Shown piece by piece: positions 16,186 to 24,660 of a DNA stretch of 38,354 nt. Every line of letters starts with the position of its first letter. The stretch's first letter is position 1. The notes beneath the pieces were generated by a model, which saw nothing but the letters and a program-made list of their open reading frames with translations, ran no database searches and was not told where the DNA came from. A program made the translations under genes and the position numbers. The DNA comes from Coriobacteriia bacterium (GTDB lineage Bacteria > Actinomycetota > Coriobacteriia > Coriobacteriales > Eggerthellaceae): NCBI GenBank assembly GCA_030523425.1, contig JAUNIP010000013.1, positions 1-38,354 of the forward strand. The letters are read 5' to 3'.

Positions 16186-17450
16186 TACTTATTGCCTCCC
16201 TTCTTGGATTTCAGGCTCTCATCTAGAGCTTCCTGGGCGGCAACGGCCGTTTCGATATTGCCATAATCGCCAATAGACTTGTTGGGATGCTTGGCGTCCC
16301 AACGACGAACCTTCTCAAACGGTGCGCCGCCGTCCATACGGCCCGACACCTTCATGCCGAAGCCGTGGATGACCAAAGCGCCGGCCACCACAGCGGTCAA
16401 AATGTAGGCAGGTTGTTCGGGCTGGAAGGTGATGCCGGCCACACGCAGATCGCGATGGCGGCTGCGGAAGGGTGTGTTCACTTCCACCCAGTTGTGGCCC
16501 GGGTCGTTCGGCGCGGCTTCGCAGCAGCCCACGCACGGGGCGCCGGACTTCACGCACCAGCTGCGGCCATGGTTCCACAGGGTGACGCCGCAGTTGGAAT
16601 TGGTTTGCGGACCGCGGCAGCCCAGCGGGTACAGGCAGTAGCCCAAGGCCTCTTCCTTCGTGCCGAATTCATACACGAATTCGCCGTTTTCGAAGTGGCC
16701 GCGGCGTTCGCAGTTGTCATGGATGGTCTGGTTGAAGATGCCAGCGGGCTTGCCTTCGCCGTTCAATTCCGGCATCTTGCCCATCATAACAACGTCTACC
16801 AGCACCGAAACCAACCATTCAGGATTGGCGGGGCAACCCGGGATGTTGATGACCGGGGTCTTGATGCCGTTCTTTTCCAGGAACTGCTGCACGCCCAAGG
16901 CGCCGGCGGAATTGGGGTTAGCCCCCATCCAGCCGCCGTTGACGGCGCACGAACCCAGCGCTACAACCGCGTTGGCGCTTTCAGCAGCTTCGATGAGATG
17001 CTCGGTGCCGGGTTTGTCGGCCACGCGCAGGGCCTGACCGCCCCAGCCTTCCAGGATTGCACCTTCGTACACCAGCAGGTAATTGCCGGCGTGGATGGTT
17101 TGCTCCTTGGCAAGCTCCATAGATTCACCTGCTGCTGCAGACAATGTCTCGGAGTAATTCAGAGACAGCATCTCCAGCACCACGGTTGCCGGGTCAGGTG
17201 TATCCACCTGAGCAAAGGATTCGGTACAACCCGTGCAGGAAGCACCTTCGATCCAAATAACCGGATACAGGCTGCCTGTCTTAGCGCCAATAACCGATTC
17301 TTCCAAGGCCTGCGCCACCCTTGGCGCGGCCGCTTCACCAAGCCCAGCGGCCACCGCAACGGCACCGCATAGCTTCATGAAGCTTCGACGTGAAACGCCA
17401 CGCGCGTCGAGCGCAAGCTCGAAATCAAATGACTGCGTATTGTTTCGCAT
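16185..17450 (-). CDS. hyaA: [NiFe]-hydrogenase small subunit, Tat-exported
   Basis: 421 residues. The twin-arginine signal is VSRRSFMKLCG at 19-29 and a hydrophobic run follows. Cluster ligands: proximal SCTGCTES with GSCA and PGCPANP; distal HDNCERRGHF with YCLYPLGCRGP; medial NCGVTLWNHG, WCVKSGAPCVGC. A C-terminal hydrophobic segment (AYILTAVVAGALVIHGFG) anchors the mature protein in the membrane beside the cytochrome subunit. The ATG at 17450 has AGGGGGTGG a few bases upstream. It is the first gene of the operon and has its own promoter. Confidence 0.96.
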   Translation of the reverse strand: MRNNTQSFDFELALDARGVSRRSFMKLCGAVAVAAGLGEAAAPRVAQALEESVIGAKTGSLYPVIWIEGASCTGCTESFAQVDTPDPATVVLEMLSLNYSETLSAAAGESMELAKEQTIHAGNYLLVYEGAILEGWGGQALRVADKPGTEHLIEAAESANAVVALGSCAVNGGWMGANPNSAGALGVQQFLEKNGIKTPVINIPGCPANPEWLVSVLVDVVMMGKMPELNGEGKPAGIFNQTIHDNCERRGHFENGEFVYEFGTKEEALGYCLYPLGCRGPQTNSNCGVTLWNHGRSWCVKSGAPCVGCCEAAPNDPGHNWVEVNTPFRSRHRDLRVAGITFQPEQPAYILTAVVAGALVIHGFGMKVSGRMDGGAPFEKVRRWDAKHPNKSIGDYGNIETAVAAQEALDESLKSKKGGNK

Positions 17451-17514
17451 GGTCCACCCCCTCTAAGGTTACTAGGCACAACAAAGCCTTAGCGCTTTGC
17501 CGCGCATAGAAACG

Positions 17515-17542
17515 ATTATACAACTTTGGAGTTATTGTTCCA
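17515..17542 (-). promoter_or_regulatory. Predicted promoter of the hydrogenase operon
   Basis: A perfect TATAAT (17515-17520) with TGGAAC as a weak -35 (17537-17542) and a 16-base spacer. Transcription would begin about 58 bases before the hyaA ATG. The leader contains a small hairpin CAAAGC-GCTAAG-GCTTTG near 17481-17498. Confidence 0.5.
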
Positions 17543-17690
17543 CGCGCATTGGAAATTTCACTCGAACACGGCCATTCGTAACATTGCCACAAGCGCTGTA
17601 GCGGGGCAAACGAAGCCGCCGCTGGAAAACAGCCCGTCAGTGCGTTGCGCGAACGGCACAAATTCAGACGCTATCGGCGCAAACGGGCGG

Positions 17691-17752
17691 GCGCTGCGTG
17701 TCGCACGCTCGCAGCGCGCATCCGCGTGCCGCGACCGTGCGGCACGCAGCGC
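17691..17752 (-). terminator. GC-rich nested inverted repeats behind the M23 peptidase gene
   Basis: Outer arms GCGCTGCGTG (17691-17700) and CACGCAGCGC (17743-17752) are exact inverses. An inner pair GCGTGCCGC / GCGGCACGC (17724-17732, 17739-17747) shares bases with the outer right arm, so only one stem can form at a time. It starts at the stop codon of the peptidase gene. There is no T run. Together with the hydrogenase promoter it fills the 17451-17751 gap. Confidence 0.4.
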
Positions 17753-18939
17753 TACAGGTAGGTCCAGGGGCTTACGGCGGTGCCGTTCACTTCCACTTGG
17801 AAATGCAGGTGGGCGCCGAAAGAGTTGCCGGTGTTGCCCACAGCGCCTATGTTTTGGCCGCGGGTTACCTGCTGGCCCACCGAAACGTACACGGCCGAAG
17901 AGTGCATATACTTCGTGACCAGGCCGTTGCCGTGGGAAATGACAATCCAGTTGCCCGCACCGCCGTTGTAGCCGCCGTCATACGTGGCATAAATGACCGT
18001 GCCGGCTTCCGCCGCGTAATACGGCGTGCCTTCGGGGGCGGCCAAGTCTATGCCGCGGTGGAAGGAAGCGTCGAAGTCGCGGTAGCCAAAGCCGCTGGAA
18101 AGGGTGCCTGACGGGCAGGGGTTGCAGAACACGCCAGAGCCGGTGTCAACGGTTTCCCCCACCGAAGACGGCGTTTCGCCGCGGGCTATGGCGGCTGCGG
18201 CCTCGGCGGCCTTCTTGGCGGCCTCTTCGGCGGCGGCCTGGGCAGCGGCGGCAGCTTCGGCAGCGCGGCGCGCCTCTTCGGCTTCCGCCTCTTCCTGGGC
18301 CTCTATTTCGGCAATTTCGGTGGTAATGCCAGCAATTTCTTCATTCAGCGACTGCTGGGTGGCGGTGATTTCGTTGGAAAGCGCTTCCTGGCGGGCCATT
18401 TCGTCGGCCGCAATCTTTTCCTGGGCGGCGTATTCCGCGCGCGCCGCATCGGCTTCGGCCCGCACATCCTTAGATTCCTGGATAAGCTCTGCGGCCTGGT
18501 TGGCCACGCGCTCCATCAGGTTCCACGTAGTCAGGAATTCCTCAAAGGAAGTGGAGCCCATGATCACGTCCAAGAAGGAAAGCGCACCGCCGTTTTTGTA
18601 CAGCGCCACGGCCTGTTCGTTTAGCTGGGGCTCCAGTTCGTCCAAGCGCTTCTGGGCGGCGTTCATGCGGTCTTGCGCTTCGTTCATGGCGTCAACGGCC
18701 TGTTCATGGGCCCATTCGGCATCCGCAAGGTTAGCCTGCACCTGGTTTAGCTGGGTCTGCAGCTCGTCGATGCGGCTCATAATCTGCTGGGACTGTTCCT
18801 GCAGCGCTTCCTTGCGTGCGGTGTCGGCCGCGAAAGCCTGGGGCGCTGCGGGCATGCAAAACACCGCCAACAGCAAAGACAAAGCCACGCAAGCGGCTTT
18901 TCGGGTGCCAGAAAGTATCACGTGTTCTACGTTGTGCAT
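17752..18939 (-). CDS. Secreted coiled-coil M23 peptidoglycan endopeptidase
   Basis: 395 residues. A signal peptide spans about residues 14-38 (ACVALSLLLAVFCMPAAPQAFAA region). Residues 40-130 and 170-265 are long coiled coils rich in Glu, Gln and Ala, ending in an Ala/Glu-rich low-complexity stretch. The C terminus is an M23 (LytM-like) domain with zinc ligands His and Asp in FHRGIDLA and His in AHLHFQVEVNG. The layout matches cell-wall hydrolases of the NlpD/PcsB-like type that act during division. No strong ribosome site was seen before the ATG at 18939. It is divergent from the HdeD-like gene. Confidence 0.9.
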   Translation of the reverse strand: MHNVEHVILSGTRKAACVALSLLLAVFCMPAAPQAFAADTARKEALQEQSQQIMSRIDELQTQLNQVQANLADAEWAHEQAVDAMNEAQDRMNAAQKRLDELEPQLNEQAVALYKNGGALSFLDVIMGSTSFEEFLTTWNLMERVANQAAELIQESKDVRAEADAARAEYAAQEKIAADEMARQEALSNEITATQQSLNEEIAGITTEIAEIEAQEEAEAEEARRAAEAAAAAQAAAEEAAKKAAEAAAAIARGETPSSVGETVDTGSGVFCNPCPSGTLSSGFGYRDFDASFHRGIDLAAPEGTPYYAAEAGTVIYATYDGGYNGGAGNWIVISHGNGLVTKYMHSSAVYVSVGQQVTRGQNIGAVGNTGNSFGAHLHFQVEVNGTAVSPWTYL

Positions 18940-19187
18940 AAAAGTCTGCCAATCCTATGTTGTAGCTACGTTTATAGGCAGAAAGGCTTGCCAGGCGTTG
19001 CGCCCCGCGCGCCTTTCGAAGGTGGGTCAATTCTAGCCCTTCGGCGCATTCTTCATCATTTCCCGACAATTCTTCCGTTTTTTGCGCAAACAAAACCCAC
19101 ATTTCAGCGCCGTTTCAGCCCCCACCCGCACAAACGCCGCCAAAGGATGTGTGATACCCTGTGAACAGCCCAACAGAAAGGACAACC

Positions 19188-19760
19188 ATGCAGCAAGAAT
19201 TGAAACCGCTCAATCCCATCATCTCGGGCATCATCCTTATTATCGTCGGCGGCATTTTCGTGTTCGCCCCTGGGCTTTCCGGGTCTATGATCAGCATATT
19301 CATTGGCGCTGCCCTGTTGGTTTCGGGCTGTTCTTCCCTTATTGCCTGGAACAACGCTCGCAAGGTGGGATCGGCGAACGGCATTTTGGTGTTCGCCATT
19401 GTGGCCATCCTGCTGGCAGCAGTGTGCCTGGTGCATCCCTTGGCCGTGGCCGAAACACTGGGATGGCTGATTGCCGGCTGCATTGTGGTGGCGGGCATCT
19501 TCCGCGTTATCAGCACGCTGACCACGCCATTCATACCCTTCAGCCTGAAGGTGGCCGGCATCATTTCGGGCGCCATCGACATCGTGTTAGGCGTGTTGGC
19601 CATCTTAAACCCCGCCTGGATCATGTACTTCTTAGGCGCGGGCCTGCTGCTGACCGGCATCACCGACATCGTGTTCGGCATACTGGTGAAAAAGGAAGGC
19701 CCCATAGACGTGCAGGCCGAACCGTCCACACAAACGCCTCCCCGCGAACTATCCGAATAA
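19188..19760 (+). CDS. HdeD-like (DUF308) membrane protein
   Basis: 190 residues with six hydrophobic segments arranged as three similar hairpins, a pattern of HdeD/DUF308 proteins. Start at 19188 has AAAGGA seven bases upstream; the longer reading from 19161 is not preferred. The family is linked to acid resistance in enteric bacteria, but in actinobacteria the function is unknown. The C terminus is a short hydrophilic tail with STQTPPRELSE. It is followed 51 bases later by the TrpB2 gene in the same direction. Confidence 0.8.
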   Translation: MQQELKPLNPIISGIILIIVGGIFVFAPGLSGSMISIFIGAALLVSGCSSLIAWNNARKVGSANGILVFAIVAILLAAVCLVHPLAVAETLGWLIAGCIVVAGIFRVISTLTTPFIPFSLKVAGIISGAIDIVLGVLAILNPAWIMYFLGAGLLLTGITDIVFGILVKKEGPIDVQAEPSTQTPPRELSE

Positions 19761-19811
19761 TCGCTTCCGAACAGGAAAACGCCGCTTCGCGCCACCCAAA
19801 ACGAGAGAACC

Positions 19812-21221
19812 ATGCCTGCAAACGTTATACCCTTCCGATACACCCTTCGGGACGACCAACTGCCCAAGCAGTGGTATAACCTGCGCGCGCACCTGCCCGA
19901 AAAGCCCGCCGGCCTTCGCCTGCCCGACGGCAGCGAAGCCCGCTTTTCAAACCTGCAGCCCATCCTGTGCGATGCGCTCATCCGCCAAGAATTCGACACC
20001 GAAACGCCGTGGGTGCACATCCCTTCGGGCGTGCAGAACATGTATAAGCTGTACCGCCCCACCCCGCTGTGCCGGGCACGCCACTTGGAAGAAGAGCTGG
20101 GCACGCCGGCGCGCATCTACTACAAGTTCGAAGGCAACAGCACCAGCGGGTCGCACAAGCTGAACAGCGCCGTAGCGCAGGCCTACTACGGCAAGGAACA
20201 AGGCATTACCACCCTTGCCACCGAAACCGGTTCGGGGCAGTGGGGCACCGCCCTTTCCGAAGCGGCCGCCCACTACGGCCTGGATTGCAACGTGTTCATG
20301 GTGCGCTCGTCGTATGACCGCAAGCCGGCGCGGCGCTCCATCATGCAAACGTTCGGGTCTACCGTCACCGCTTCCCCATCGAATGCCACCAACGCCGGGC
20401 GTCACGCGCTTTCGGTTGACCCCTTCGCACCTGGGTCGTTGGGCACCGCCATTTCCGAAGCGGTGGAAACGGCGCTGAACGTGCCCGAAAACAAGGGGCG
20501 CTACCAGTTGGGCAGCGTTTTGAACGAAGTAATGCTGCACCAGTCCATCATAGGGCTGGAAGCCTACGCGGTCATGGAAGAGCTGGAAGAATACCCCGAC
20601 GTCATCATAGGCTGCGTGGGCGGCGGCTCCAACTTCGGCGGCCTGATAAGCCCCTTTGTGCGCGACAAGCTGCAGGGACGCCACACCGAAACGCGCTTTG
20701 TGGCCGCCGAGCCCACCGCCGTGCCCACGCTGACCCGCGGGCGCTTCGCCTACGACTACGTGGACGCGGGCCACATTTGCCCGCTGTGCAAGATGTACAC
20801 CTTAGGCGCGGACTTTGTGCCCAACCCCCTGCACGTAAGCGGCCTGGCCTTCCATGGCATGAACCCCGTGGTTTCGCAGCTGTACCATGAAGGACTGGTG
20901 GAAGCTGTGGCCATCGAACAGCTTGAGGCATTCCAGTCCGCCACGCTGTTCAGCAAGTTGGAAACCATTTTGCCCGCCGCCGAAAGCTCCTATGCCGTGC
21001 ATGCCGCCATTCAGGAAGCGAAAGCGTGCATCGAAACGGGCCAGCGCAAGACCATTCTGTTCTGCCTGACCGGCACCGGATATTTCGACATGGAAGCCTA
21101 CGAGATGTTCAACCACGGGTCCATGGTCAACCACGTGCCCACCGAAGAAGAGCTGCAGGCCAGCTTCGCCGGCATCCCCGCCCTGCCTGGCATCCAGCAG
21201 GCCGGCGGCTTGCCGCTGTAG
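19812..21221 (+). CDS. trpB: TrpB2-type tryptophan synthase beta-like protein
   Basis: 469 residues, longer than TrpB1 (about 400) as is usual for TrpB2. The PLP lysine is Lys116 in GSHKLNSA; the phosphate loop is [11 protein letters not shown]-terminal [12 protein letters not shown] and [14 protein letters not shown] are typical. TrpB enzymes join indole and serine to tryptophan; TrpB2 forms often work without TrpA and may salvage indole. No trpA or other trp gene is in the window, which supports the TrpB2 call. It is followed 26 bases later by panD. Confidence 0.9.
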   Translation: MPANVIPFRYTLRDDQLPKQWYNLRAHLPEKPAGLRLPDGSEARFSNLQPILCDALIRQEFDTETPWVHIPSGVQNMYKLYRPTPLCRARHLEEELGTPARIYYKFEGNSTSGSHKLNSAVAQAYYGKEQGITTLATETGSGQWGTALSEAAAHYGLDCNVFMVRSSYDRKPARRSIMQTFGSTVTASPSNATNAGRHALSVDPFAPGSLGTAISEAVETALNVPENKGRYQLGSVLNEVMLHQSIIGLEAYAVMEELEEYPDVIIGCVGGGSNFGGLISPFVRDKLQGRHTETRFVAAEPTAVPTLTRGRFAYDYVDAGHICPLCKMYTLGADFVPNPLHVSGLAFHGMNPVVSQLYHEGLVEAVAIEQLEAFQSATLFSKLETILPAAESSYAVHAAIQEAKACIETGQRKTILFCLTGTGYFDMEAYEMFNHGSMVNHVPTEEELQASFAGIPALPGIQQAGGLPL

Positions 21222-21247
21222 GCAGCGAAAGAAAGCGTACCTTACCC

Positions 21248-21631
21248 ATGCTGATCAAGAAGTTGAAATCCAAAATTCACCGCGCCACCGTGACGCAGGC
21301 CGATGTGAACTACGTGGGCTCTATCACCATCGACGCCGCGCTTATGGAAGCATCCGGCCTGGTGGAATACGAGCAGGTGACCGTGGCCGACGTAGACAAC
21401 GGCAACCGCCTGGAAACCTACGTGATAGCCGCGCCCGCGCTCAGCGGCACCATCTGCATGAACGGCGCCGCCGCACGCCTGGTGGAAGTCGGCCACAAGG
21501 TGATCATCATGGCGTATGCCCACATGACCCCCGAAGAAGCTCAAGACTTCGACCCCAAGGTTGCTTTTGTGGACGAACAAAACGCCCTGCTACGCGCCAC
21601 CCGCTACGCCTCCTGCGGCAAGCTGATGTAG
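21248..21631 (+). CDS. panD: Aspartate 1-decarboxylase
   Basis: 127 residues, full length. The self-cleavage site Gly24-Ser25 is in NYVGSITID, which generates the pyruvoyl cofactor from Ser25; the active-site Tyr and NGAAARL loop are present. It makes beta-alanine for pantothenate and coenzyme A. The ATG at 21248 has only a weak AAAGAAAG site, 14 bases or more upstream. No panB or panC is nearby, though coaE, for the last step of CoA synthesis, is at 29075-29686. Confidence 0.95.
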   Translation: MLIKKLKSKIHRATVTQADVNYVGSITIDAALMEASGLVEYEQVTVADVDNGNRLETYVIAAPALSGTICMNGAAARLVEVGHKVIIMAYAHMTPEEAQDFDPKVAFVDEQNALLRATRYASCGKLM

Positions 21632-21642
21632 CCAAAACAGAA

Positions 21643-21670
21643 GGGCCGGCCCCGCGTGCGGGGTCGGCCC
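21643..21670. terminator. Bidirectional terminator between panD and the symporter gene
   Basis: GGGCCGGCCCCGC-GT-GCGGGGTCGGCCC, 13-base arms with one mismatch, in the 69 bases between two converging genes. T runs on either side are short, so it is not a classical U-tract terminator. Confidence 0.65.
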
Positions 21671-21700
21671 AGCTTTCGGACCTATAAGCTAAGCGGCGGG

Positions 21701-23101
21701 CTATTCGTCCTTCGCTTCTAGCTTGCGGGTTTTGCGGGTGTGTGCGTTCGCGCAACCTGCCACCAGGCCGGAAAGGCCAATGAGCGCGATGGCATTTGGC
21801 AGCACCATCAGCTGGTTGAACAGGTCGGCAAGCTCCCACACCAAGTCGTTGGACAAAATGGATCCCAGGAAGATGAACACCAGGGCAATCACGCTGAACG
21901 CCGGCACGGCCTTCTTGCCGAACAGGTATTCCACGTTGATCTTGGCGAACAAGTTCCAGCTGACGATGGTGCTGAACGCGAAGAACAGCAGGCAGATGGC
22001 CACAAACGCGTTGCCGAACGTGCTGCCGAAGAACTGCCCGAAGGCCAGCTGGGCCATATTGGTCTTGTCGATGCCCTCATAGGCACCCTGCGCCAGCGCG
22101 CCATCGCCGGTATACAGCACCGAAATGACCACCAGCGCGGTGATGGAAACCACCACGAACGTGTCGATGAACACGGCCACGATGGCCACCACGCCCTGGT
22201 CATGCGGGTCTTTCACGTCGGCCAGCGCATGCGCGTGCGGCGTGGAACCCATGCCCGCTTCGTTGGAGAACAAGCCGCGCTTGGCGCCTTGGCTTAGCGC
22301 CGCTATGATGCCGAAGGTCACACCGCCAATGGAAGCGTCCGGGTTGAACGCGCACTGGAAGATAAGCGCAAAGGCTTCGCCCACATGCGGGGCGTTCATG
22401 ACCAGCACCACAATACCGCCAATCAGGTAGATGACCGCCATCACGGGCACCAGCTTTTCAGTAACCGACGCAATGCGCTGCACGCCGCCGATGAAGATGA
22501 AGCCGGCAACCACCACCACCACGATGCCTACCACCCACGCTGGGATGGCGAACGCGGTTTCCATGGTGGAAGCGATGGAGTTCGACTGCACCATGCAGCC
22601 CATAAATCCCAGCGCCAAGATGATGGCCACGCTGAAGAAGCCGGCCAAGAACTTGCCGCCGGCACCCTTGAACAGCGCGCGGATGTAATACACCGGGCCG
22701 CCGTGCACTTCGCCGTCTTCGTCCACAATCTTGGTCTTTTGCGCCAGCACGGCTTCGGCGTAGTTGGTGGCCATGCCCAAAAAGGCAATCACCCACATCC
22801 AGAAGATGGCACCCGGGCCGCCGATGAAGATGGCGCCGCACGCGCCAACGATGTTGCCCGTGCCCACCTGGGCGGCAATGGCGGTGGTCAGCGCCTGGAA
22901 AGAACTCATAGAGCCATGCTTCTTTTCGCCGTTCAGGCTGACGGTTCCCAGCATGCGCTTGAAGCCTTCGCCGAAGCAGCGCACCTGCACAAACTTGGTG
23001 CGGATGGTGAAGAACAGGCCCGTGCCCACCAACAAGATGATCAGCACGTAGTTCGACAGATAAGAATTGATAGTGCAGACAATGTCATATAAGACGTCCA
23101 T
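21701..23101 (-). CDS. Sodium:alanine/glycine symporter (AGCS family)
   Basis: 466 residues with about ten transmembrane helices. AGCS marks include TAIAAQVGTGNIVGACGA near residue 80, GGPGAIFWMWV, and LFSNEAGMGSTPHAHA. The start at 23101 (MDVLYDIVCTINS) is set by the riboswitch: the leader up to 23102 carries the GGGAG ribosome site, and a longer reading would run through the riboswitch. The glycine riboswitch implies that glycine is the main or a main substrate. Converges with panD over a terminator hairpin. Confidence 0.92.
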   Translation of the reverse strand: MDVLYDIVCTINSYLSNYVLIILLVGTGLFFTIRTKFVQVRCFGEGFKRMLGTVSLNGEKKHGSMSSFQALTTAIAAQVGTGNIVGACGAIFIGGPGAIFWMWVIAFLGMATNYAEAVLAQKTKIVDEDGEVHGGPVYYIRALFKGAGGKFLAGFFSVAIILALGFMGCMVQSNSIASTMETAFAIPAWVVGIVVVVVAGFIFIGGVQRIASVTEKLVPVMAVIYLIGGIVVLVMNAPHVGEAFALIFQCAFNPDASIGGVTFGIIAALSQGAKRGLFSNEAGMGSTPHAHALADVKDPHDQGVVAIVAVFIDTFVVVSITALVVISVLYTGDGALAQGAYEGIDKTNMAQLAFGQFFGSTFGNAFVAICLLFFAFSTIVSWNLFAKINVEYLFGKKAVPAFSVIALVFIFLGSILSNDLVWELADLFNQLMVLPNAIALIGLSGLVAGCANAHTRKTRKLEAKDE

Positions 23102-23106
23102 GGTTT

Positions 23107-23143
23107 GCTTTCTCCCGTATTCCAATACTGCACTGGAGAAAGC
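23107..23143 (-). promoter_or_regulatory. Shine-Dalgarno-sequestering hairpin, riboswitch expression platform
   Basis: GCTTTCTCC (23143-23135) pairs exactly with GGAGAAAGC (23115-23107), which contains the ribosome binding site of the symporter. The loop has a second small stem GTAT-TGGA-ATAC. The hairpin would block translation. The same TTTCTCC can pair with GGAGAAA at 23250-23244, just 5' of the aptamer, freeing the ribosome site. Confidence 0.7.
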
Positions 23144-23166
23144 GAAAAGGGGCGCACGCAGCGCGG

Positions 23167-23243
23167 CCTCTGTCCGTTTGCCTGAGAGATTCAGCCCTTG
23201 CGGGCCTTGCACCGTCGGCACTCACCTAAGAGTTCTCCAGAGG
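23167..23243 (-). ncRNA. Glycine riboswitch, single aptamer
   Basis: On the minus strand the aptamer begins CCTCTGGAGAACTC and ends GGCAAACGGACAGAGG, forming helix P1 (CCTCTG with CAGAGG). The core elements GTGCCGACGGTGCAA and GAATCTCTCAGGC match the glycine aptamer consensus. There is one aptamer only; just upstream is a hairpin CCTTCGG...CCGAAGG (23252-23278) that may act as the ghost-aptamer helix known from singlet glycine riboswitches. It lies directly before the AGCS symporter gene, and regulates it by the hairpin at 23107-23143. Confidence 0.93.
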
Positions 23244-23300
23244 TTTCTCCGCCTTCGGTTCCTCACAAGTTCCGAAGGTTTCAACGAAATCCAAGGCGGT

Positions 23301-23309
23301 ATAGTACCA
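23301..23309 (-). promoter_or_regulatory. Extended -10 promoter for the riboswitch transcript
   Basis: TGGTACTAT on the minus strand is an extended -10 (TGnTAnnnT), about 20 bases before the leader hairpin. No -35 of good quality is 17 bases upstream. Confidence 0.35.
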
Positions 23310-23381
23310 GCACGCGCAGGGCGGCGCCACCAAAAGTTTGTCAACGGAGTATGATTTTACACCTGGGAAACATGACACCCG

Positions 23382-23410
23382 AATCCCGCCGCGATCGGGG
23401 GGCCGGGATT
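23382..23410 (-). terminator. Possible terminator of the CDF gene
   Basis: AATCCCG and CGGGATT arms with a GC-rich loop, overlapping the TAA stop of the CDF gene. No T run follows, so the call is weak. Confidence 0.35.
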
Positions 23411-24311
23411 ACGCTTCGCGTAGTTCTTCGGCAGTGGCGGGTTCTAGGTGGACTACCACTTCGCTTAGTTGGGGGTAGCTTGCTGCCAGCTTGCGTTCCA
23501 CTTCGTCGCTTATTTCGTGGGCGCGTTGGATGGTCATGGCGGGGTCTACCAGCACGTGTAGGTCGGCGTACACTTCGTTTTCCAGGCCGCGCGTGCGCAC
23601 CCGGTGCACGGCCATCACGCCGGGCACTTCCATCACGCTGCGCTCGATTTCTTGCGGGTCAATGCGCACGGCGTCGGAAAACGTGTGTAGCACGTCTTTG
23701 AACACGTCAACCGCCGTGGCCACGATGGCCACCGTAACGATAAGCGTGGCAATGGGGTCGGCGATGGGAAAGCCCAGGTTCACGAAAATCAGACCCACGA
23801 TGACGCTGATGGTCACCAGCGCGTCGGAAAGCGTGTGCTTGGAATCGGCACCCAATACCGAAGAGTTCAGGCGGCGGCCTGCGCGCTGTTCGTAGGTGGT
23901 CAGCGTGATGTTCACCACCAGCGTGACCACCATGATGCCCAACGCCAGCGCGGAAGGCTGCGCGCCATATTCGCCCGTGACCAGTGTGTTCACCGCGCCG
24001 CTGCCCACTTCGAAGGCCGCGATAAGCAACATGACGCCAATGACCAAGCTGGCCGCGGTTTCGAACTTGCCGTGACCATAAGGATGGCTTTCGTCGGCGG
24101 GGCGAGCGGCCAAGGAAATGCCGATGATGCCTGCCAGGTTGCCCAGGCTGTCGAAGATGGAATGGATGCCATCGCCGCGCACCGAATTAGTGCCGGTGAG
24201 CACGCCGATGACAATCTTGGCCACGGAAACCACCAGGTTCAGCGTCATGACCACCAGCAGCACGCGACGCACCTCGCGCGCTCTGCTGGTATCCTGCTCC
24301 CTGACCACCAT
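23409..24311 (-). CDS. Cation diffusion facilitator (CDF) metal exporter
   Basis: 300 residues from the ATG at 24311, with GGAAGG ten bases upstream. Six transmembrane helices are followed by a cytoplasmic ferredoxin-like domain with HRVRTRG and ADLHVLVDP. Metal-site residues: DGIHSIFDSLGN in TM2 (HxxxD) and DSKHTLSDAL in TM5 (HxxxD), plus HPYGHGKFE in the first loop. HxxxD in TM2 rather than DxxxD is common in zinc-selective or iron/zinc members. It most likely exports zinc or a similar divalent ion by proton exchange. It stands alone. A longer reading to 24359 is not supported. Confidence 0.9.
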   Translation of the reverse strand: MVVREQDTSRAREVRRVLLVVMTLNLVVSVAKIVIGVLTGTNSVRGDGIHSIFDSLGNLAGIIGISLAARPADESHPYGHGKFETAASLVIGVMLLIAAFEVGSGAVNTLVTGEYGAQPSALALGIMVVTLVVNITLTTYEQRAGRRLNSSVLGADSKHTLSDALVTISVIVGLIFVNLGFPIADPIATLIVTVAIVATAVDVFKDVLHTFSDAVRIDPQEIERSVMEVPGVMAVHRVRTRGLENEVYADLHVLVDPAMTIQRAHEISDEVERKLAASYPQLSEVVVHLEPATAEELREA

Positions 24312-24443
24312 GTTGCGTGCACCTTCCCCCAAAAGTTGGGAATTCCTAACTTGCCCCAAATGCGCGAAAGCGAAGGCCGCCCTTCGCTTTCAAGTTTGTT
24401 GCAGTGTAAGCCTTAGGCCGGAAATTGGAAGAGAAATACGCAA

Positions 24444-24518
24444 GCGCAAGCCAAGGGTAACTTTCCATATGGCCCCTGACCTGCTCCTTTCCCAAAAGCG
24501 CAAGCCTTGGGTAACTTT
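24444..24518. repeat. Direct repeat, two copies 54 bases apart
   Basis: GCGCAAGCC-AA-GGGTAACTTT at 24444 and GCGCAAGCC-TT-GGGTAACTTT at 24498. The two central bases are exchanged between the copies; all others match. Confidence 0.55.
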
Positions 24519-24586
24519 TTGAGGGCGTGCAGAAGGGAAAGCGGACGCTAGAACGCGCGCCCGCCCACCGGGAGCGGTCCACGCTT

Positions 24587-24639
24587 CGGGCTAGACCTCT
24601 CCACTCTGGCGGCTTCGCCGCCTCCGGTCGGAACGACAC
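24587..24639. repeat. 53-bp dispersed repeat, copy B
   Basis: Same ends as copy A at 11799-11851, but the central hairpin is GGCGGC-TTC-GCCGCC instead of CGTCC-TGC-GGACG. Ends and total length are conserved, stem sequence is not. Confidence 0.6.
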
Positions 24640-24660
24640 GCCCGCATGGTTTGGCGCACG

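Larger units (their letters stand above)
24312..24660. other. 349-bp non-coding stretch with hairpin and repeats
   Basis: Holds three things: an exact 11-base inverted repeat GAAAGCGAAGG-CCGC-CCTTCGCTTTC (24366-24391), a direct repeat with period 54 (24444-24464 and 24498-24518), and the second copy of the 53-bp dispersed repeat (24587-24639). No gene was recognised. Confidence 0.7.

Noticed and set aside
22385-23092. 235-codon frame on the + strand opposite the symporter gene
   Set aside because: His/Asp/Gln-rich shadow of AGCS codons; no homology seen and no ribosome site.
23339-23344. TTGACA as -35 of the riboswitch promoter
   Set aside because: The nearest -10 (TACTAT at 23301-23306) is 32 bases away instead of 16-18, so the pair cannot be a promoter.
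24444-24518. CRISPR-like array
   Set aside because: Only two units, with a mismatch at the centre, a spacer of about 33 bases that looks like normal intergenic sequence, and no cas genes in the window.
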